64,000 nucleotides of DNA from Saturnia japonica (GCA_033032175.1 CM065310.1:1116001-1180000); one strand, 5' to 3'. Positions 10,170 to 22,035 are shown, counted from the stretch's first letter. Translations and numbers: made by a program. The notes: generated by a model not told the origin, from the sequence alone.

Positions 10170-11168
10170 TTAGCTAAATACGAGGAAACGCGGCCAGTGT
10201 TTTGCCCATACAAACGTATTCACCGTTTCTTTCCTGGATAATGTTACCAGAGCAAATATTTTGAAACCGTAAAATCTATGTTTATTTATTACTGCCATGT
10301 CCCTATGATTTGATTTTTTTTTTTAAAGAATAATGTATTTTAAAAAACTATGCCCCATTTAAAATGACGAAAATTCCCCTTTTTACCGTCACATTAACAC
10401 GTCCAGCAAACAAATTTGACGAATACAAAAAGAATAAGAAAAACATGCAGACATAGCCAAAGTCCTTGTTATATTACTTATAATCCTTGAAAAATATATT
10501 CAAATCGGTTCAGATATGGACAAGGAGGCAGGGGAATACGAAACTATGATTTCGTCAATTTTACTTAAGTATAATCAGTTCGAACTACAGCTGTCACTCT
10601 CGCACTCTATACGATGAGGTTTTGAGCAAAGTGCGACAGCAATAGATTTTAGAAATACTTATTCTTGAAATGTTTCTAAGAACGCGCATCCTCATAACAT
10701 TATTCCTCAAAGGAGATTTTTGTGGCAAAATATATCACACTTAATTTTTTTATCAAAATTAATGTTTCAAACATAATTGTAAAACTTCTGTTTCTCGCTA
10801 CAGACGAAAATAGTTTATAATTAACGTTTTCATTATGTAGTTCAATATTAAAAAATTACATTATATGTACTAACATGTAGGGGTGTATTCTGTTTACAAC
10901 ATGTGTAACTGACATGGCCAACTGTTTGATTGATTTTACATTCCTTATCATGTAAAATATTGGCACAGGTCAGCTAACAATAGTATATAATTCTTATTAT
11001 ATTTTTTTATCATTTAATTTCATATTATTAATACTTATAAAGCAATATGCCACCATTTTATTTCGGAGTGGTTTTAGGTTCGTGATGCTTCCCGATGTTG
11101 AAATGACCTACCCCCTCCAATGCGCGATATTAAAAACTTAATTGTGTTTAGAATTTATTTACAAATAT
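10170..11168. other. Unassigned stretch, possible LINE tail
   Basis: 'ttcaaatcggttcagatatg' near 10500 is LINE-3'-tail-like wording. Otherwise AT-rich with nothing recognised. Confidence 0.35.
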
Positions 11169-11523
11169 CATTATATTAATACGTGAAGCAAAACTTTATA
11201 CCCCTTTTGAAGCGTACTGCGTGCACCGAAGACTTATTTGGCATGGTTAAAGTTTATATGGAGAGGAGTGCAGAAAACTAAATATTATCTATAATATCTG
11301 TTACTAATATATTAAATAAAATAAATGAATACTGCGAATCCTAACCTGACCAGTTCCATTGAACTTAGACCCCCCAAAATATTGACATAGACACTGAATG
11401 AAAAGTGACAGCAAGTGATATAAAATTCATTGTTTAGGTTCATGAATACTGCAAATGTCAAACAGAAAATAGTCTATGATTAAAAAGTCGCTGATCGAAT
11501 TTCTATCATTGGGCGACCGCTAG
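11169..11523 (+). mobile_element. Family A copy 4, full length
   Basis: 'attaatacgtgaagcaaaac' to 'catTGGGCGACCGCTAG'+T, 355 bp. One of the two most complete copies in the window; the other is at 30127-30474. Confidence 0.85.
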
Positions 11524-11639
11524 TATTTTTAATTACGTCATATTCGTAGGTGCCAACCTTAACCCACGTATCATTTATTTATATTTTATTTGGCTGTTCA
11601 AGCTGTTTTTATTTCAATTATAATTACGTCCACCTGACA

Positions 11640-11955
11640 TATCTACTTTAATAAATCTGTACTTCTGTCTGTACATTTAATATTTTTTCCAAAATTTCCC
11701 GATAGACATACTATATGAACGATAATAATCACTAATATGACATGTAATTAACTTTTGTCTGTCTGTCTGTGTAATTTTACTTCTCTTTTAACTTAAAAAC
11801 GGTTTGACCGATTCTCATCAAATTTTGTACACGGGATGCTTAGGTAAGTCATTGGTCAATACTGGAACATTTTTTCCATTTGAACTAGTAATTCCTCAGA
11901 ATAGCGTGTTCAACCAAACAAACAAACCCTTCAGCTTTATAATATAAGTATAGAT
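11640..11955 (-). mobile_element. Helitron-like 5' end, minus orientation
   Basis: The right border reads '...ataagtatagat', i.e. A|TCTATACTTATATTATAAAG on the minus strand, followed by a (tttg)n stretch and 'aacacgctattctgaggaat'. This start is shared in style with the copy at 27.4 kb. The CTAG end is not identified. Confidence 0.5.
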
Positions 11956-11956
11956 T

Positions 11957-12424
11957 CATCGAGGAAGGCTGTTAAAGATATCTACCATCACGCTACGACC
12001 CTTGAGAGCGGCACAGTGATCATAAACGTTAAACAATCTGATTATTTTAGGCCAGTAGTTGTCATAATATTATGTGTGAAAAGGTATGTATGTACAATCT
12101 AAATTTACCCCTTAACACGGTTAAATCCGTGATCTACAGCTAGTCTATTATAAAGGCCACTAGTCACGTACTTATATGACTTAGTAGCAAATAACTTAGT
12201 TGTAATGCTCTTATCAGATCGATCTTCGATATAGGGCTGTCAATTTTATCATAATTTATTAGCAATTAATCAATATTTTAGTGTTATCGAGCATTGTGTA
12301 CTGTAGTAGCGAGATTGAAACGATACCGTTTGAAAAGTGATTACGTTTTTACCTACTTATGGCGCCCGGACAGGAAATTGATTGCGTCAATATTTAGCGA
12401 TTACTAAATCACTGCTTTTTTTAG
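11957..12424. other. Unassigned stretch
   Basis: No open frame of note or shared repeat seen. Confidence 0.45.
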
Positions 12425-12830
12425 AGCTTACTGCACTGTTAGCCTGAGGGGTCCTAAACAAATAGAGCCGCTGATGGCTTTTACAGCTTTACCGGGCTTG
12501 GGGACGAGCGCTTAAGGCACTCAGCCGCGTAAGCGTGGGCAACATGCGCGCAAGGGTGCTAAAGTGGCCGGACCTCGGCTTGGGCTGTTGCCGCGGTTGC
12601 AATGAAATCGCGATCTGACTAATTCCCTATCCGTAAAATTCGACCTAAACTAACATATCCTGGAAGGAAAGTAGGAACATGTATTTAGTGATCTGACAAT
12701 GTCTACACTAACTAGCGAAAAAAAAAAGGTTCCTTACAGAACCTATGTACCTGTGTGGTGTGCATGTATGTATGAACATATAGTGTGTGGGTAGCGAAGT
12801 GATTGCAAGTGCAGTGTCACCTGTATCGCC
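12425..12830 (+). repeat. Family E copy 2, longest
   Basis: Begins 'tgttagcctgaggggtcc', with the body 'cactcagccgcgtaagcgtg', 'gtggccggacctcggc' and 'ttgccgcggttgcaatg', then a downstream block: A-rich run, 'ggttccttacagaacc', 'tgtgtggtgtgcatg', 'gcaagtgcagtgtcacct'. GC-richer than its surroundings. Confidence 0.65.
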
Positions 12831-14514
12831 CGGGCGGTTGCTAGACTCAAGGGTTTCACACCGAGGAACGGACCTAGGCTTAAGTTATCGCGAGAGAGAG
12901 AGGTCGCATTACCACAGTAGTCTGTTATAGAGACTTCAACTCATCTTTGCGCGTGGCCCTATGTGTGCGTGAGTTTACATATTAAGGAGTTTTTATTTGC
13001 ATGACATTGACGCAGCAGTCGTCTTCAGATTAACACGTGTTTTTATCGCTTTGTTCTACGTGTACAGTCGGTAATAAAAGTGTCTAGTCCGTCACGGAGA
13101 AAATGATTCACCTAACCAGTAGTTGTGCTTTATAATGCGTCCTATCACAATGTTCAAAATATTAAAACGATTAACTGTAATTTAACAGGGTAACAGAAAA
13201 AACAATGAGCAATATGGTATAACAATTCTTTGTCTACCAACATATCATCCTAAACCCTATAGAAAATACTTGGGGAATGTAAAAAATTATATTGCTTTAC
13301 ATAACATTGCACAGAACATGACGGAAATAATAAAATTAATAGAAGGTCCCTTATTTGATATTTCTAGTGGTAGTGTGATACGGAATAGTATTTTCAATAA
13401 GCATGTATTTACATAATTGAGGTATTGATTTGTTTTAAATTTGAACAAATAAAATGTAAAATTTTTGGACATAATATAAGTAAAATAACTAATAGAATTC
13501 TCTTGTGTACTTGACTGTACCTCTTGACACACGCACACGCAGTCACTGTATCTGTACACACTTTACGGACACATAGGGCCGAGCAAACTCGTCGACATAT
13601 TAAATAGAGAAAAACCAATCAAAAGCACTATTTCATTTCGTCACAAACGTCTACCACAACAGGGCCTCTAAGCAAAAGTTAAATTCCTTTTCTCTTTTAT
13701 ATACTTCAGGTACTTAGTAAGTTTGTAACTTTAACTTTAATAATTAAATTTGAAATATTTCAAAATATTTTATTTCATTTTCTGGCCCCTCATGAAATTT
13801 CCTTAATTTTGATGATTGAAATAACTTTGCCCTTCTCTGGTCTATACTGAAATTATATTTTATAATTGATTTCACACGTATGAAATATGTATACTTAAAT
13901 ATTTTATATACAATAATCAATAACTAGGCGACTCAACAGCGCCAACTATACCGAATTTCCTGAATATTTTTCCAAGGCAAAACGAATAAAACAAAGTAAG
14001 AATTAGGTACGCACATCCATCGTTTGTGATTACATAAAAAATTCAATAGAAAAAAGTATATTCAGATTCTTAGATTTTCATAATAACGTTTCCTTTTTGT
14101 CTTTCCCTTAAAACATTATTCGGACTATAATTAACATTTAAAAAAAGAATTATCCGAATCGGTCCAGCCGTTCTTAAGGCTACTAAGTAAACCAAAAGAA
14201 CCTTAAATGAATTTAAAATAAGTTTCATTCAATAAACATACATCAGTGTTACCTAAAAATGGTATTAGAAATCACAAAACTGAGTGGATTCCCTAAGGGA
14301 TAACCTTATGCCTCTTCCTCGAAGCTTCCCGGACAGAGCATGCACTTTATGACATTGTTATTCGTAAAGGCGACGTCCCGGCGAGCTGTCAAAACAGAAC
14401 AACCTGTCGCGCGCATCGCCGGATGCGACAGCGGTACTCAAAGTATCCGATAATACGAGTTTTGTTTTTACGTGTAAGTATTATATTTTTTTTTATTATT
14501 TTAGCATTTGGTCA
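12831..14514. other. Unassigned stretch
   Basis: Short (ga)n at 12892-12901 and (ac)n-like text near 13530. 14140-14195 ('cgaatcggtccagccgttc') is LINE-tail-like. The two overlapping minus-strand frames near 13.3-13.6 kb show no family motif and are probably chance. Confidence 0.4.
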
Positions 14515-14665
14515 AAATCTGGTGGAGTGACATAAGTGACGTTGATTTGGGCCTAGGTGGTAACACGCTAAGCCTAGTGTGAGGACTGCCTCTCAAATGC
14601 AACTGCCGGAACACACCTATAGAGGTGATTAGCGACAGATTTTCAACTTGAGTGTGATAGTGTTA
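14515..14665 (-). mobile_element. SINE-C 3' fragment
   Basis: Inverted SINE-C body: 'ggtaacacgctaagcctag', 'caactgccggaacacacct', 'gattttcaacttgag'. No tRNA-like head. Confidence 0.65.
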
Positions 14666-14958
14666 TATTTTGATATTTAGACTCGTCTGTATTTTAATTA
14701 ACACCACTTTTAACTATTAGTACTTATTTACTTATTATTTAAATAACGTGACACGCGACTTTTTACTTATCACTCAGAGACAAAGGCATAGAGTACAGTC
14801 ATTATTTTATCAACTCCTTACAAACTAAAAATGTGGATAGATTAATAGATACTACACTCTTCCCCGCAAACATAACTTAATTAGGACTACAACTCATAAT
14901 TTCACTAACGTGTCGTTTCCACATTAAACCAATAACATCTATATAATATGGAATATAT

Positions 14959-15960
14959 CTATATAGTATGTTTGTTAATTATCAGGCCTGAAACCCATGG
15001 TTTACATCCTTTTCTGTAATCACGCGTCATGACCTTTTGCCCTATATCAAAACAATATTCTTTGGAACCTTTATGAGAATCCTGTAACTTGTTTTGTTTT
15101 ATTAGTATATCTTGAAAGTTTGGAGATGGTCTAAATAATGGAAATCGGTTTCTTAACTCCCTCCCCAACATAAGACAAGCTGGCGAGACTCCTGTTGATT
15201 TATGAGAAGTTATTCTGTAATAAGACAGAAATATACCTATTGCATAGTTAAGCGATTTTCCACTTTGAACTATTTTAGTTATATTTGACTTGAATGTTTC
15301 TATAAATCTTTCCGCCGCACCATTTGTGGCTGGATGATGAGGGGTTTAAATGTATGATTCATATCAATATTGTTACGAAAAGCTTCAAAGTGATGACTAG
15401 TGAAAGATGTTCCATTATAAGTAACAAGGTGGAGTGGAAACCAAATATTAAAAATAAATCTTTAAATTTTTCAATAGTTAGACCACTCCCTATATTTGAC
15501 ATTTGAAATACTTCAAGCCATTTACTAAAACTGTCTACAACAATCAAAAATATTTTACTAAATAATGGACCCAGATAATCAGCGTGAATAAGATATCAAG
15601 GGGATGGAGACACTGGCCATGGTTTTAACTTAGATTTTATAGGCGTAATTCTATAAGATAAACAATTCACACACTCTTTTATTGCATTAATTATATCTTC
15701 ATTTAATTTCGGCCACCAAAAGTAAAATTTGGCAATATCAATCATTCTACTACTACCAAAATGACTTTTATGTATTTCAGTTAGTACTTCATTTTTTGCA
15801 GACTCAGGAATTATAATCCTTTGTCCCCAAGATAAATAATTTCTATGAATACTTATTTCATTCCTTTTTATAAAAATTGGTTTTAGTTCAGTGTCAATTA
15901 AAGTAGCCTCTGACCAACCATCATAGCAAAATGTTATTATTTTTTATAATAACTGTTTTT
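14959..15960 (-). pseudogene. gypsy integrase, broken
   Basis: Minus-strand pieces show the HHCC zinc domain ('EIHKSHFG' near 15.77 kb; 'KECVNC' near 15.67 kb, with 'FYFWWP' between), the first catalytic Asp of the core ('IVVDSFSKW', near 15.53 kb), and the second core motif as 'TYNGTSF' near 15.42 kb where SDNG is expected, so the second Asp reads Tyr. A C-terminal piece ('LGRELRNRFPLF', then 'GQKVMTRDY') ends at 14959. Integrase inserts the cDNA into chromosomes. Stops and shifts between the pieces and the lost Asp make it inactive. Confidence 0.8.
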
Positions 15961-16105
15961 TTATATTTCTGTTTGAATTGTTTCCCAATTTATTATTTTA
16001 GTATTATACTTGTCTATATAATTAGTGCAAACTGCCAGGTTTTCATTAAGAATCCTATTATTTTTATTTTCAAACGGTAATCTAGATAAATAATCAGCAG
16101 GGTTT

Positions 16106-16470
16106 TTATATGAAAACGCTGAAAGAAATATAGCATAATGCTGTAAAGCGTTTTGCTGCCATCTTTGGGATTCCCTTATTTGGTTCAAAAATTCTCACAA
16201 GGGCAGAATTATCTGTCTCAAGTTCATAATGCCTTCCATATAAAAAGATATAAAATTTGGTAACAACAAAAATGATGGCCATGGCCTCTTTATCTAGAGC
16301 ACTATATCTTTTTTCTGTGTCATTTAAGCATTTTACTTGCAAAAGCAATTGGTTTAACAATACTATGTGGGCTACGATTTGACAAAACAGCACTAATACT
16401 TCAAGCTGATGCATCACATGATAAAATAAGAGGCAGTGATGGATGTCTCAAATTTTGTGCTGACATTAGT
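16106..16470 (-). pseudogene. gypsy RNase H, broken
   Basis: The minus frame reads 'YSALDKEAMAIIFVV', 'FYIFLYGRHYELETDNSAL' and 'PKMAAKRF', matching the RNase H region of Ty3/gypsy polymerases (E-x-E/EALA, GRHFxLxTDHxxL, RxxRW). The usual TDH is TDN. The domain degrades RNA in RNA:DNA hybrids during reverse transcription. It is separated from RT by stops. Confidence 0.8.
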
Positions 16471-16639
16471 TTTCTGTTTATCAATTCAAAAGATTGTTGA
16501 CATTCAACTATTCATTTAAATATATTTAACTTAGTACACTCATATAAGGGAGCTAAAATAGTTGCCATATATTTTAAAAAGTCAAGAGTATTAATTTATT
16601 TTACCTAGGAATGATCTTTGCATTGTGATGTTTTCTAGT

Positions 16640-17360
16640 AGGGTTACAAGGATACAAGTTCAAAATTATCCTTGATAACACTAACTCTTACTTTATTGAT
16701 CCTATATCCAAAAACTTCTATAATTGCACGATCAAATTTACACTTTTGTGACTTTATTTTCAAACCAGATTCTTTTAATACAGTTAATACTGATTCTAAT
16801 ATTTTAGTCATATTTTTAAAATCCTGACCACACATGTAAATATTATCTATAAAAACTACTGTATTTTGCATAGAATATAGTTTCTCAAATGAAATGAACC
16901 TGGCCTAGTACTAATCCCATAAGGCAAATACAAATATTTAAAAGTACCAAACTCAGTGTTATTTACTGTTAACATCTGTGAACTGGGTTCCAGTGGCACC
17001 TGTAGGTATGCTTCTTTAAGGTCAAGTTCACAGAAGTACTCACCCCCCTTAATGTGTGAGAAATATGGCCTCAATATGAGAAAAAGGATAATGATCTGTC
17101 TCTAAATATGGATTCAGGGTAACTTTATAGTCCCCACGTAATCTCACAGATCCATCTGGTGTTCAAAATTTGCTATATTTTACTGATTCTATTCTTTTGT
17201 TATCCAATAATCTTTGAATTTCATTTTTAACTTTATCTTTAAGAGCAAATGGAACTTGTCTTACTGGTAAAAATTTTGGTTTTACTTCACTTTTTATTTT
17301 TAGACTTATACATTCCCCCTTGAAATTACCTCAACCTGGTGTGAAAACTTCCGTGAACTT
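16640..17360 (-). pseudogene. gypsy reverse transcriptase, broken
   Basis: Minus-strand frames include 'FCELDLKEAYLQVPL' (palm motif A with its Asp), 'YLPYGISTRPGSF' (motif B, normally LPFGLxxAPxxF), and 'VFIDNIYMCG' (motif C, normally Y-x-D-D), so the second catalytic Asp is Asn. 'LKIKSQKCKF' follows as expected for the thumb approach. These lie on two shifted open frames (16856-17074 and 16644-16871). The polymerase would be dead. Confidence 0.85.
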
Positions 17361-17589
17361 ATCCGTAATTATTTTAATAGGATTACATATTTCATTTAAT
17401 TTTTGATCACAAACATTTCTGTTGAGTTCCAAGGGCCATTGCTCAAAAATATTCAGCCAATTTCTACCTAACTTCTAGGTTTATCATTACTAACAATATC
17501 ATTACATCCACTAGTTTTGTTACATTTTTCCAATAAACATTCATATTTTTTATCATTCCTATCGGTTTAGATATACTTTGATCAAAGTT

Positions 17590-17722
17590 TTTAAATGAAA
17601 TGTTTGTTTTTTCTTCATCACAATATGGAAGCAAATTAATTTGATCATTTATAGTTAAAGTACTAACTTCAGAGCCTGTATCTAATTCAAAATTGATAGG
17701 TTTACCTTCAACTAATATGTTA
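17590..17722 (-). pseudogene. gypsy aspartic protease fragment
   Basis: The minus strand reads 'LVEGKPINFELDTGSEVSTL', containing the DTG active-site triad in the usual hydrophobic context, followed by 'TINDQINLLPYCDEE'. The retroviral-type protease cleaves Gag-Pol. It has no start codon of its own, as is normal for a polyprotein part. Confidence 0.75.
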
Positions 17723-18345
17723 ATGAGCTGTGGGGGGTACTTTCGTTTTTATATTATTGGTATAGACACAATACATATCGGGATTATTCCTGTATACTTC
17801 AAATAAATGTTGAACATCATTTTCAATTTCTAGTTCCTTTGAATCAACCACATCCAGCTTCTGGGTCTGTCGTATACGGCACACTCTAAAAATATGTCCC
17901 TGTTTACCACACTCTGAACAAAATTTGTTTTTTAATGAACATTCAGATTTTATGTCATTGTCTTTTCCACAGACAAAATATTTCATATAATTTTTTTTCT
18001 GGCTTCTTTCTCTTAAAGTTTTCATTTAGCCTTTAGAAGAAAATACCGGGTGGCTAGTATAAAACTATTCCTTAGATCCATCCACCTGTGAAGATCCCAT
18101 CGATTCCTGTTCACCGAAATTTGATTGTTGCATTCCATCTTCTACAGTTCGAGCCAATAAAACTAATTTATCCAGGGCTGCATCACCATTTTTAAGCAAC
18201 TCAAATGTTATTAGTGATTTGTTGACACCATTCATAAATTTTTCTTGTACTTGGTCTTCCCAGTCTTTAAAATCACATCTTTTGGCTAACTTTTTAAAAT
18301 TATTATGTAATCTTCAATTTTTTCATTATGTTTTTAGTTTCTAAA
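17720..18345 (-). pseudogene. gypsy gag with zinc knuckles, broken
   Basis: The frame ending at 17720 has two knuckles: a degenerate one ('YFVCGKDNDIKSEC', first Cys read as Tyr and His as Asp) and an intact C-x2-C-x4-H-x4-C ('CSECGKQGHIFRVC'). Upstream (18055-18290) the minus strand reads 'DWEDQVQEKFMNGV' and 'DKLVLLARTVEDGMQQS', typical of gag capsid C-terminal sequence in this group. Gag packages the RNA. The capsid part is interrupted, and the N-terminus is not found beyond about 18345. Confidence 0.75.
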
Positions 18346-19594
18346 ACGGAATTAAATGGCTGAACCATAGTGCCGTGTCACGTATCAGATCCTAACATAG
18401 CTATGTACCATCGCCTCGATAAAATAAATATTTTATATGAATATGAGAGCAAACGATCAAGTTTAATCACACAAGTTTTTGGAACGGAGTTTCTTATCGT
18501 ACGGTACGGACTTGGCAGATGGGGCTAGTCAAAAAATATGTGAGAATTTTCCGTAATAACCCTTTCTATAGTGTATACGATTATCCATAGCGCGTATGCT
18601 ATTGGCTGTGCCCAGTCATAAGTGCGCGCTTATTGGTTCAAGGCTACGAACTTCGTTCCAACCGAGTGTTCCACGACACTCACGCATTTTTTTATACCCA
18701 AGAGGATAATATCGATTATCCGGTAGTATTTTTTTGACGTTCATAAGTACCTTTTTAAGGCCTAAAGTAAATAAAGATTTTTTTATTACGGCCGCGGCAT
18801 TGTAAGTAATAGATTAAAAGCCAGTATTATTTATTAATATTTATACATTCAATAAATATATTATTATAGACTATAGTTTTGTATCTGTGGATCTAGTATA
18901 ACTTACGGTGGTAGGTACTAACAGCGCCTCGAGCGTTGTACCTAAGAAATTACATTTGTCGAGACGTAAAACAAAAAATTTAATCTTATTTGTAATAAAT
19001 ATGGCATAAACCTTCCAAATGTGATTTTACACAAACGCTATATTAAAAACACAATGTGTGATCATAGAATGTGTTATTTATAAGTTTGTGAACCTATGTT
19101 CACGGCGCGTCAATCGTTCAATGATTCGGAACGGCATCGGCATGCGTTGTTTTTTGTAACAAACACGTTCTCTCCGTGTCGCGTCCCCGAGTTCGAGCCT
19201 TTTCGGACTCAGGTAAAATAATATCTTATCTCTTTATGAAATCCATACTCCATTAAATTTGATTGTTTGGTTTTTTTTTTCGAACAATTTTTTTTTAAAT
19301 TAATTTCGCAAAGTAATCATTGCTTGTTATGCTCAAAATTCTTGTTCGATGAATATGAAAAATTATAGCCAGGAAAAAAAGAAATAGTATCAATTAAATA
19401 ATAGACATAGATAATAAGCGAAAAATATGGTCATGTAAAAGGAAAAACTTTTATAAAATTTTTCGATCTTTGTTTAAAGGAAACAAAAAATAAATAAAAA
19501 ATCATTCTTCATCAAAAACAAAGATGTTATATAATAACAACCATAAGGTTTTGCCGATTAATTTCATTACCATCTATATATTTATTATAGGTAC
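18346..19594. other. Unassigned stretch, locally GC-richer
   Basis: 18585-18690 has two CCAAT-type words ('attggctgtg', 'attggttcaa') and 'ccgagtgttccacgacactc'. 19100-19210 is also GC-richer. Neither is repeated elsewhere in the window. A promoter or an unrecognised repeat is possible. Confidence 0.35.
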
Positions 19595-20445
19595 AGCGTT
19601 CGACCAGTCTCACCTGATGTTAAGTGACGATAATCAAGTTGAAAATTTGTCGCTAAGCACCTATAGGTGTACGTTTCGGTAGCTGCACTTCTTCTTCTTC
19701 TTGTTTTGGCGCTGCAAAAAGAAATTGCCAGTGTCAATGTTTTAGGCCTTCGTAAAATTTTCTTTTATATAAATTGAAGTCTTCTTCTTCTTCTTCTTCT
19801 AACTTGGCAACCGGTCCTCTTTAATGAAGACCATTTCTGTCATTATCAAGTGAATTATATTGTCATGTGTTATGACGATTCAGTATCCTAACAAGATGGT
19901 GACTCCCTTGTTAGAACTTTCTAGGAATTTTTTGTGGGATCTCGGAATGAATGCTTTCAGCTTATATTTATAATCCACCTCACTTATGTACAAAAACCAA
20001 ACTATATCACGCAAAACGCCAACAATATTACATTATACAGGGTCAAAAATCTAAGTAAATGAATTAAAAATAAAAACCACAACATGCCACTTCAAGATCC
20101 CGCCAAAAAAAAACAAATGAGGTCGTCTGACAAGATGGTGGTTCCCTTGTCAGAATTTATATCTAGGGAGTTTTTTGTGACATCTTAAAATGCATGCTCT
20201 CAGTTTATATTTTTAATCCACTTCACATATTATCCAAAACGCGCAAAATACCACCAATATTACACATTAAATGGTCAAAAAACCAAAGTTAATGAATTAA
20301 AAATAAAAACCACAACATGTCACTTCATGATCCCGCCAAAAACTCCGCAGCTGCACTTAAGAAATGGTCCTCCCACTAGGTTTAGCGTATTACCATTTTG
20401 TGCCCATCACCGCTTAAAATCAGATGATATTGTGACCAACGATAA
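19595..20445 (+). mobile_element. SINE-C copy split by a nested insertion
   Basis: The left half (19595-19690) ends in 'cggtagctgcactt' and the right half (20349-20445) resumes 'agctgcacttaagaaatggt'. The 10-bp word agctgcactt is duplicated at 19681-19690 and 20349-20358, a target-site duplication around the family-K insert. Confidence 0.75.
19691..20348 (-). mobile_element. Family K retroposon nested in SINE-C
   Basis: 658 bp between two copies of a 10-bp direct repeat. Its left edge is a (CTT)n run, i.e. a simple (AAG)n tail when read on the minus strand, as expected of a retroposed element. Inside, a unit of about 220-240 bp is present twice ('acaagatggtg...cccttgt' to 'cttca.gatcccgcc'). 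A second copy of the family with a single unit lies at 63108-63425. Confidence 0.65.
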
Positions 20446-20564
20446 TACCTATATACGATGAAAAAGTAAGCAGATATTTAGCGATATTTGCTATCTCTTT
20501 TGCTCTTGTGAAATACATAATTAGGGCACGGGTATTGAAACGACACGCACTATAATAAATTACC

Positions 20565-21080
20565 TATACAATTAATAAAATTTAAGTGTCTGTTTGTAAT
20601 GTCTATATAACAGTTTTTTTTTTTTAATAAATGCATATGCAATGTATATACGATACCTTTAACAACAAACTCATTTTTAAAATTTTTGTCTGTCTGTGTG
20701 TTTATTCCGGATAATCTCCGAAACGGTTGGAACGATTTTGAAGGGACTTTCACTGATAGATAGCTGATGATATAGGGAGTAAATTAGGCTATTTTATTTT
20801 AGAAAAAGAATAAGGGTGCCGCACAAATAAAAAAAATTGTCATGGTGAATCAATTCGGGCGCTTAATTGACTTACGCTGAGTAAACCATAAGAGATATAG
20901 CAAACTAATGTAGAACATAATTGTAGGCATTAAAAAGACCTCCAAAAATGTCCGCGAGAGTATATATCTATCTTTTAAAAAACATCCACAATAAGAATTT
21001 ATGTCTTTAAAATAGGCGGGAGCGAGGGAACAATATTCGCGCGGGCATTCTGTTGTCCATGTGAGCACACACGAGAATGC
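20565..21080 (-). mobile_element. Family B copy 2 (Helitron-like)
   Basis: Inverted relative to the other copies: 'aagtgtctgtttgtaatgtc' at the left, 'ggataatctccgaaacgg', 'cttacgctgagtaaaccata', and 'ggcgggagcgagg' and 'catgtgagcacac' at the right. About 500 bp, with both outer ends eroded. The minus-strand frame inside (20850-21119) is not shared by other copies. Confidence 0.7.
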
Positions 21081-21435
21081 ACAGCTAGTTAACACTATAA
21101 ATAAAGACTTTTCAATCAATTTCTGATTAATTGAATAGGAAAATTTTGATTAGAAAACGTTTGAAACTTAAATCAGATTAGTTAAGTTCGCTTCGCTTAC
21201 TAAACGTCCTTGCTGGTACGAGTAGGTATGTAATCAATGTTTATACAGTCTAAAGGGCACATGTGAACAAGCGCGACTTGCGAGGCGTTGCGATATGCAG
21301 ATAGCGCCACGTGCTCTGTAGACAACACAGGAAATTGCAACAGCCAGGGCGCGTCACTTGCGACACGATGAGTCTTGTAATCATGAACACTTTCCAATTG
21401 CATGTTTAACCTTTTTCAGAAAGTTTCAACTTTTT
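21081..21435. other. Unassigned stretch
   Basis: No family match. Moderate GC at 21200-21380 and a short minus-strand frame without recognisable motifs. Confidence 0.4.
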
Positions 21436-21655
21436 TAACCGACTGCAAAAAAAGTAGCACTTTCTCAATTCTAATGTATTTTCTATGGATGTTCATACCA
21501 TAACTTCTTTCAAGCAATTTTTATGGTTCTTATTTCGTTGGTAAAAGGAATACTTACCTCAAAGGCGGTTTCATTTTCTTTTCATTGGCATTGGAACTTC
21601 GACTTCGATGATACACCAAGAAACTTCTCAAAACCATTTAAGTTGTTGTTTTTTG
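21436..21655 (+). repeat. Family H copy
   Basis: Starts 'ttaaccgactgcaaaaaaag', then 'tatggatgttcataccataa', 'ggcattggaacttcgacttc' and 'acttctcaaaaccattt'. Opposite-strand copies at 51.4 and 58.4 kb end 'ggttaaaaa'. Confidence 0.6.
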
Positions 21656-21684
21656 TTAAAATTGTTAGGTTTTTTGACAACAAT

Positions 21685-21835
21685 CTTACAAGATCTTAAG
21701 TGATGATATGGCTGAAATTGGCAACACCTTAAGACTAGTGGTTGGACTGGGTGTCAAGTGCAGCTGCAGGAACCCACTTAAAGGTGTTTGGCGACAGAAT
21801 TTTTAACTTAATTGTGGTGGCTAGCCAGGTTGGTA
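21685..21835 (-). mobile_element. SINE-C 3' fragment
   Basis: 'gtcaagtgcagctgcaggaa', 'ggtgtttggcgacagaat' and 'ggctagccaggttggtatta' are the inverted SINE-C body. Confidence 0.65.
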
Positions 21836-21844
21836 TTAGAAAAT

Positions 21845-22035
21845 AAGATACCGTCTTACCCTACAGAAGATCGCCTTGTGCTGAGTTCCTGTAGTTAGTG
21901 GGCTTTCTAGATCTTCTTGGGAAGGTAAGCTCAATGTCGGCAACGAGTTAATGATACTTCTGGTGCTACAAGCTTGCTTTAGCTTCGGTAACCGCTAACG
22001 GACGAACATTACACAAGTTCTAACCCTCTTCTCCT
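21845..22035 (+). repeat. Family F/D copy
   Basis: 'cagaagatcgccttgtg', 'gggctttctagatcttcttg' and 'caatgtcggcaacgagtt' in the same order as 300-562. The terminal 'tttgccacc' is lost. Confidence 0.55.

Larger units (their letters stand above)
14959..18345 (-). mobile_element. Decayed Ty3/gypsy retrotransposon (gag-pol remnant)
   Basis: Read on the minus strand from 18345 to 14959 the order is gag, zinc knuckles, aspartic protease, reverse transcriptase, RNase H, integrase: the Ty3/gypsy (Metaviridae) order. Frames are interrupted repeatedly by stops and shifts, and at least two catalytic aspartates are changed. I found no LTRs, primer-binding site or polypurine tract at either side, and no envelope-like frame. 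It is an old copy, cut at both ends. Parts are listed separately below. Confidence 0.85.

Noticed and set aside
14515..18400. LTRs flanking the gypsy remnant
   Set aside because: Comparing 14.5-14.96 kb with 18.35-19.0 kb by eye showed no long direct repeat.
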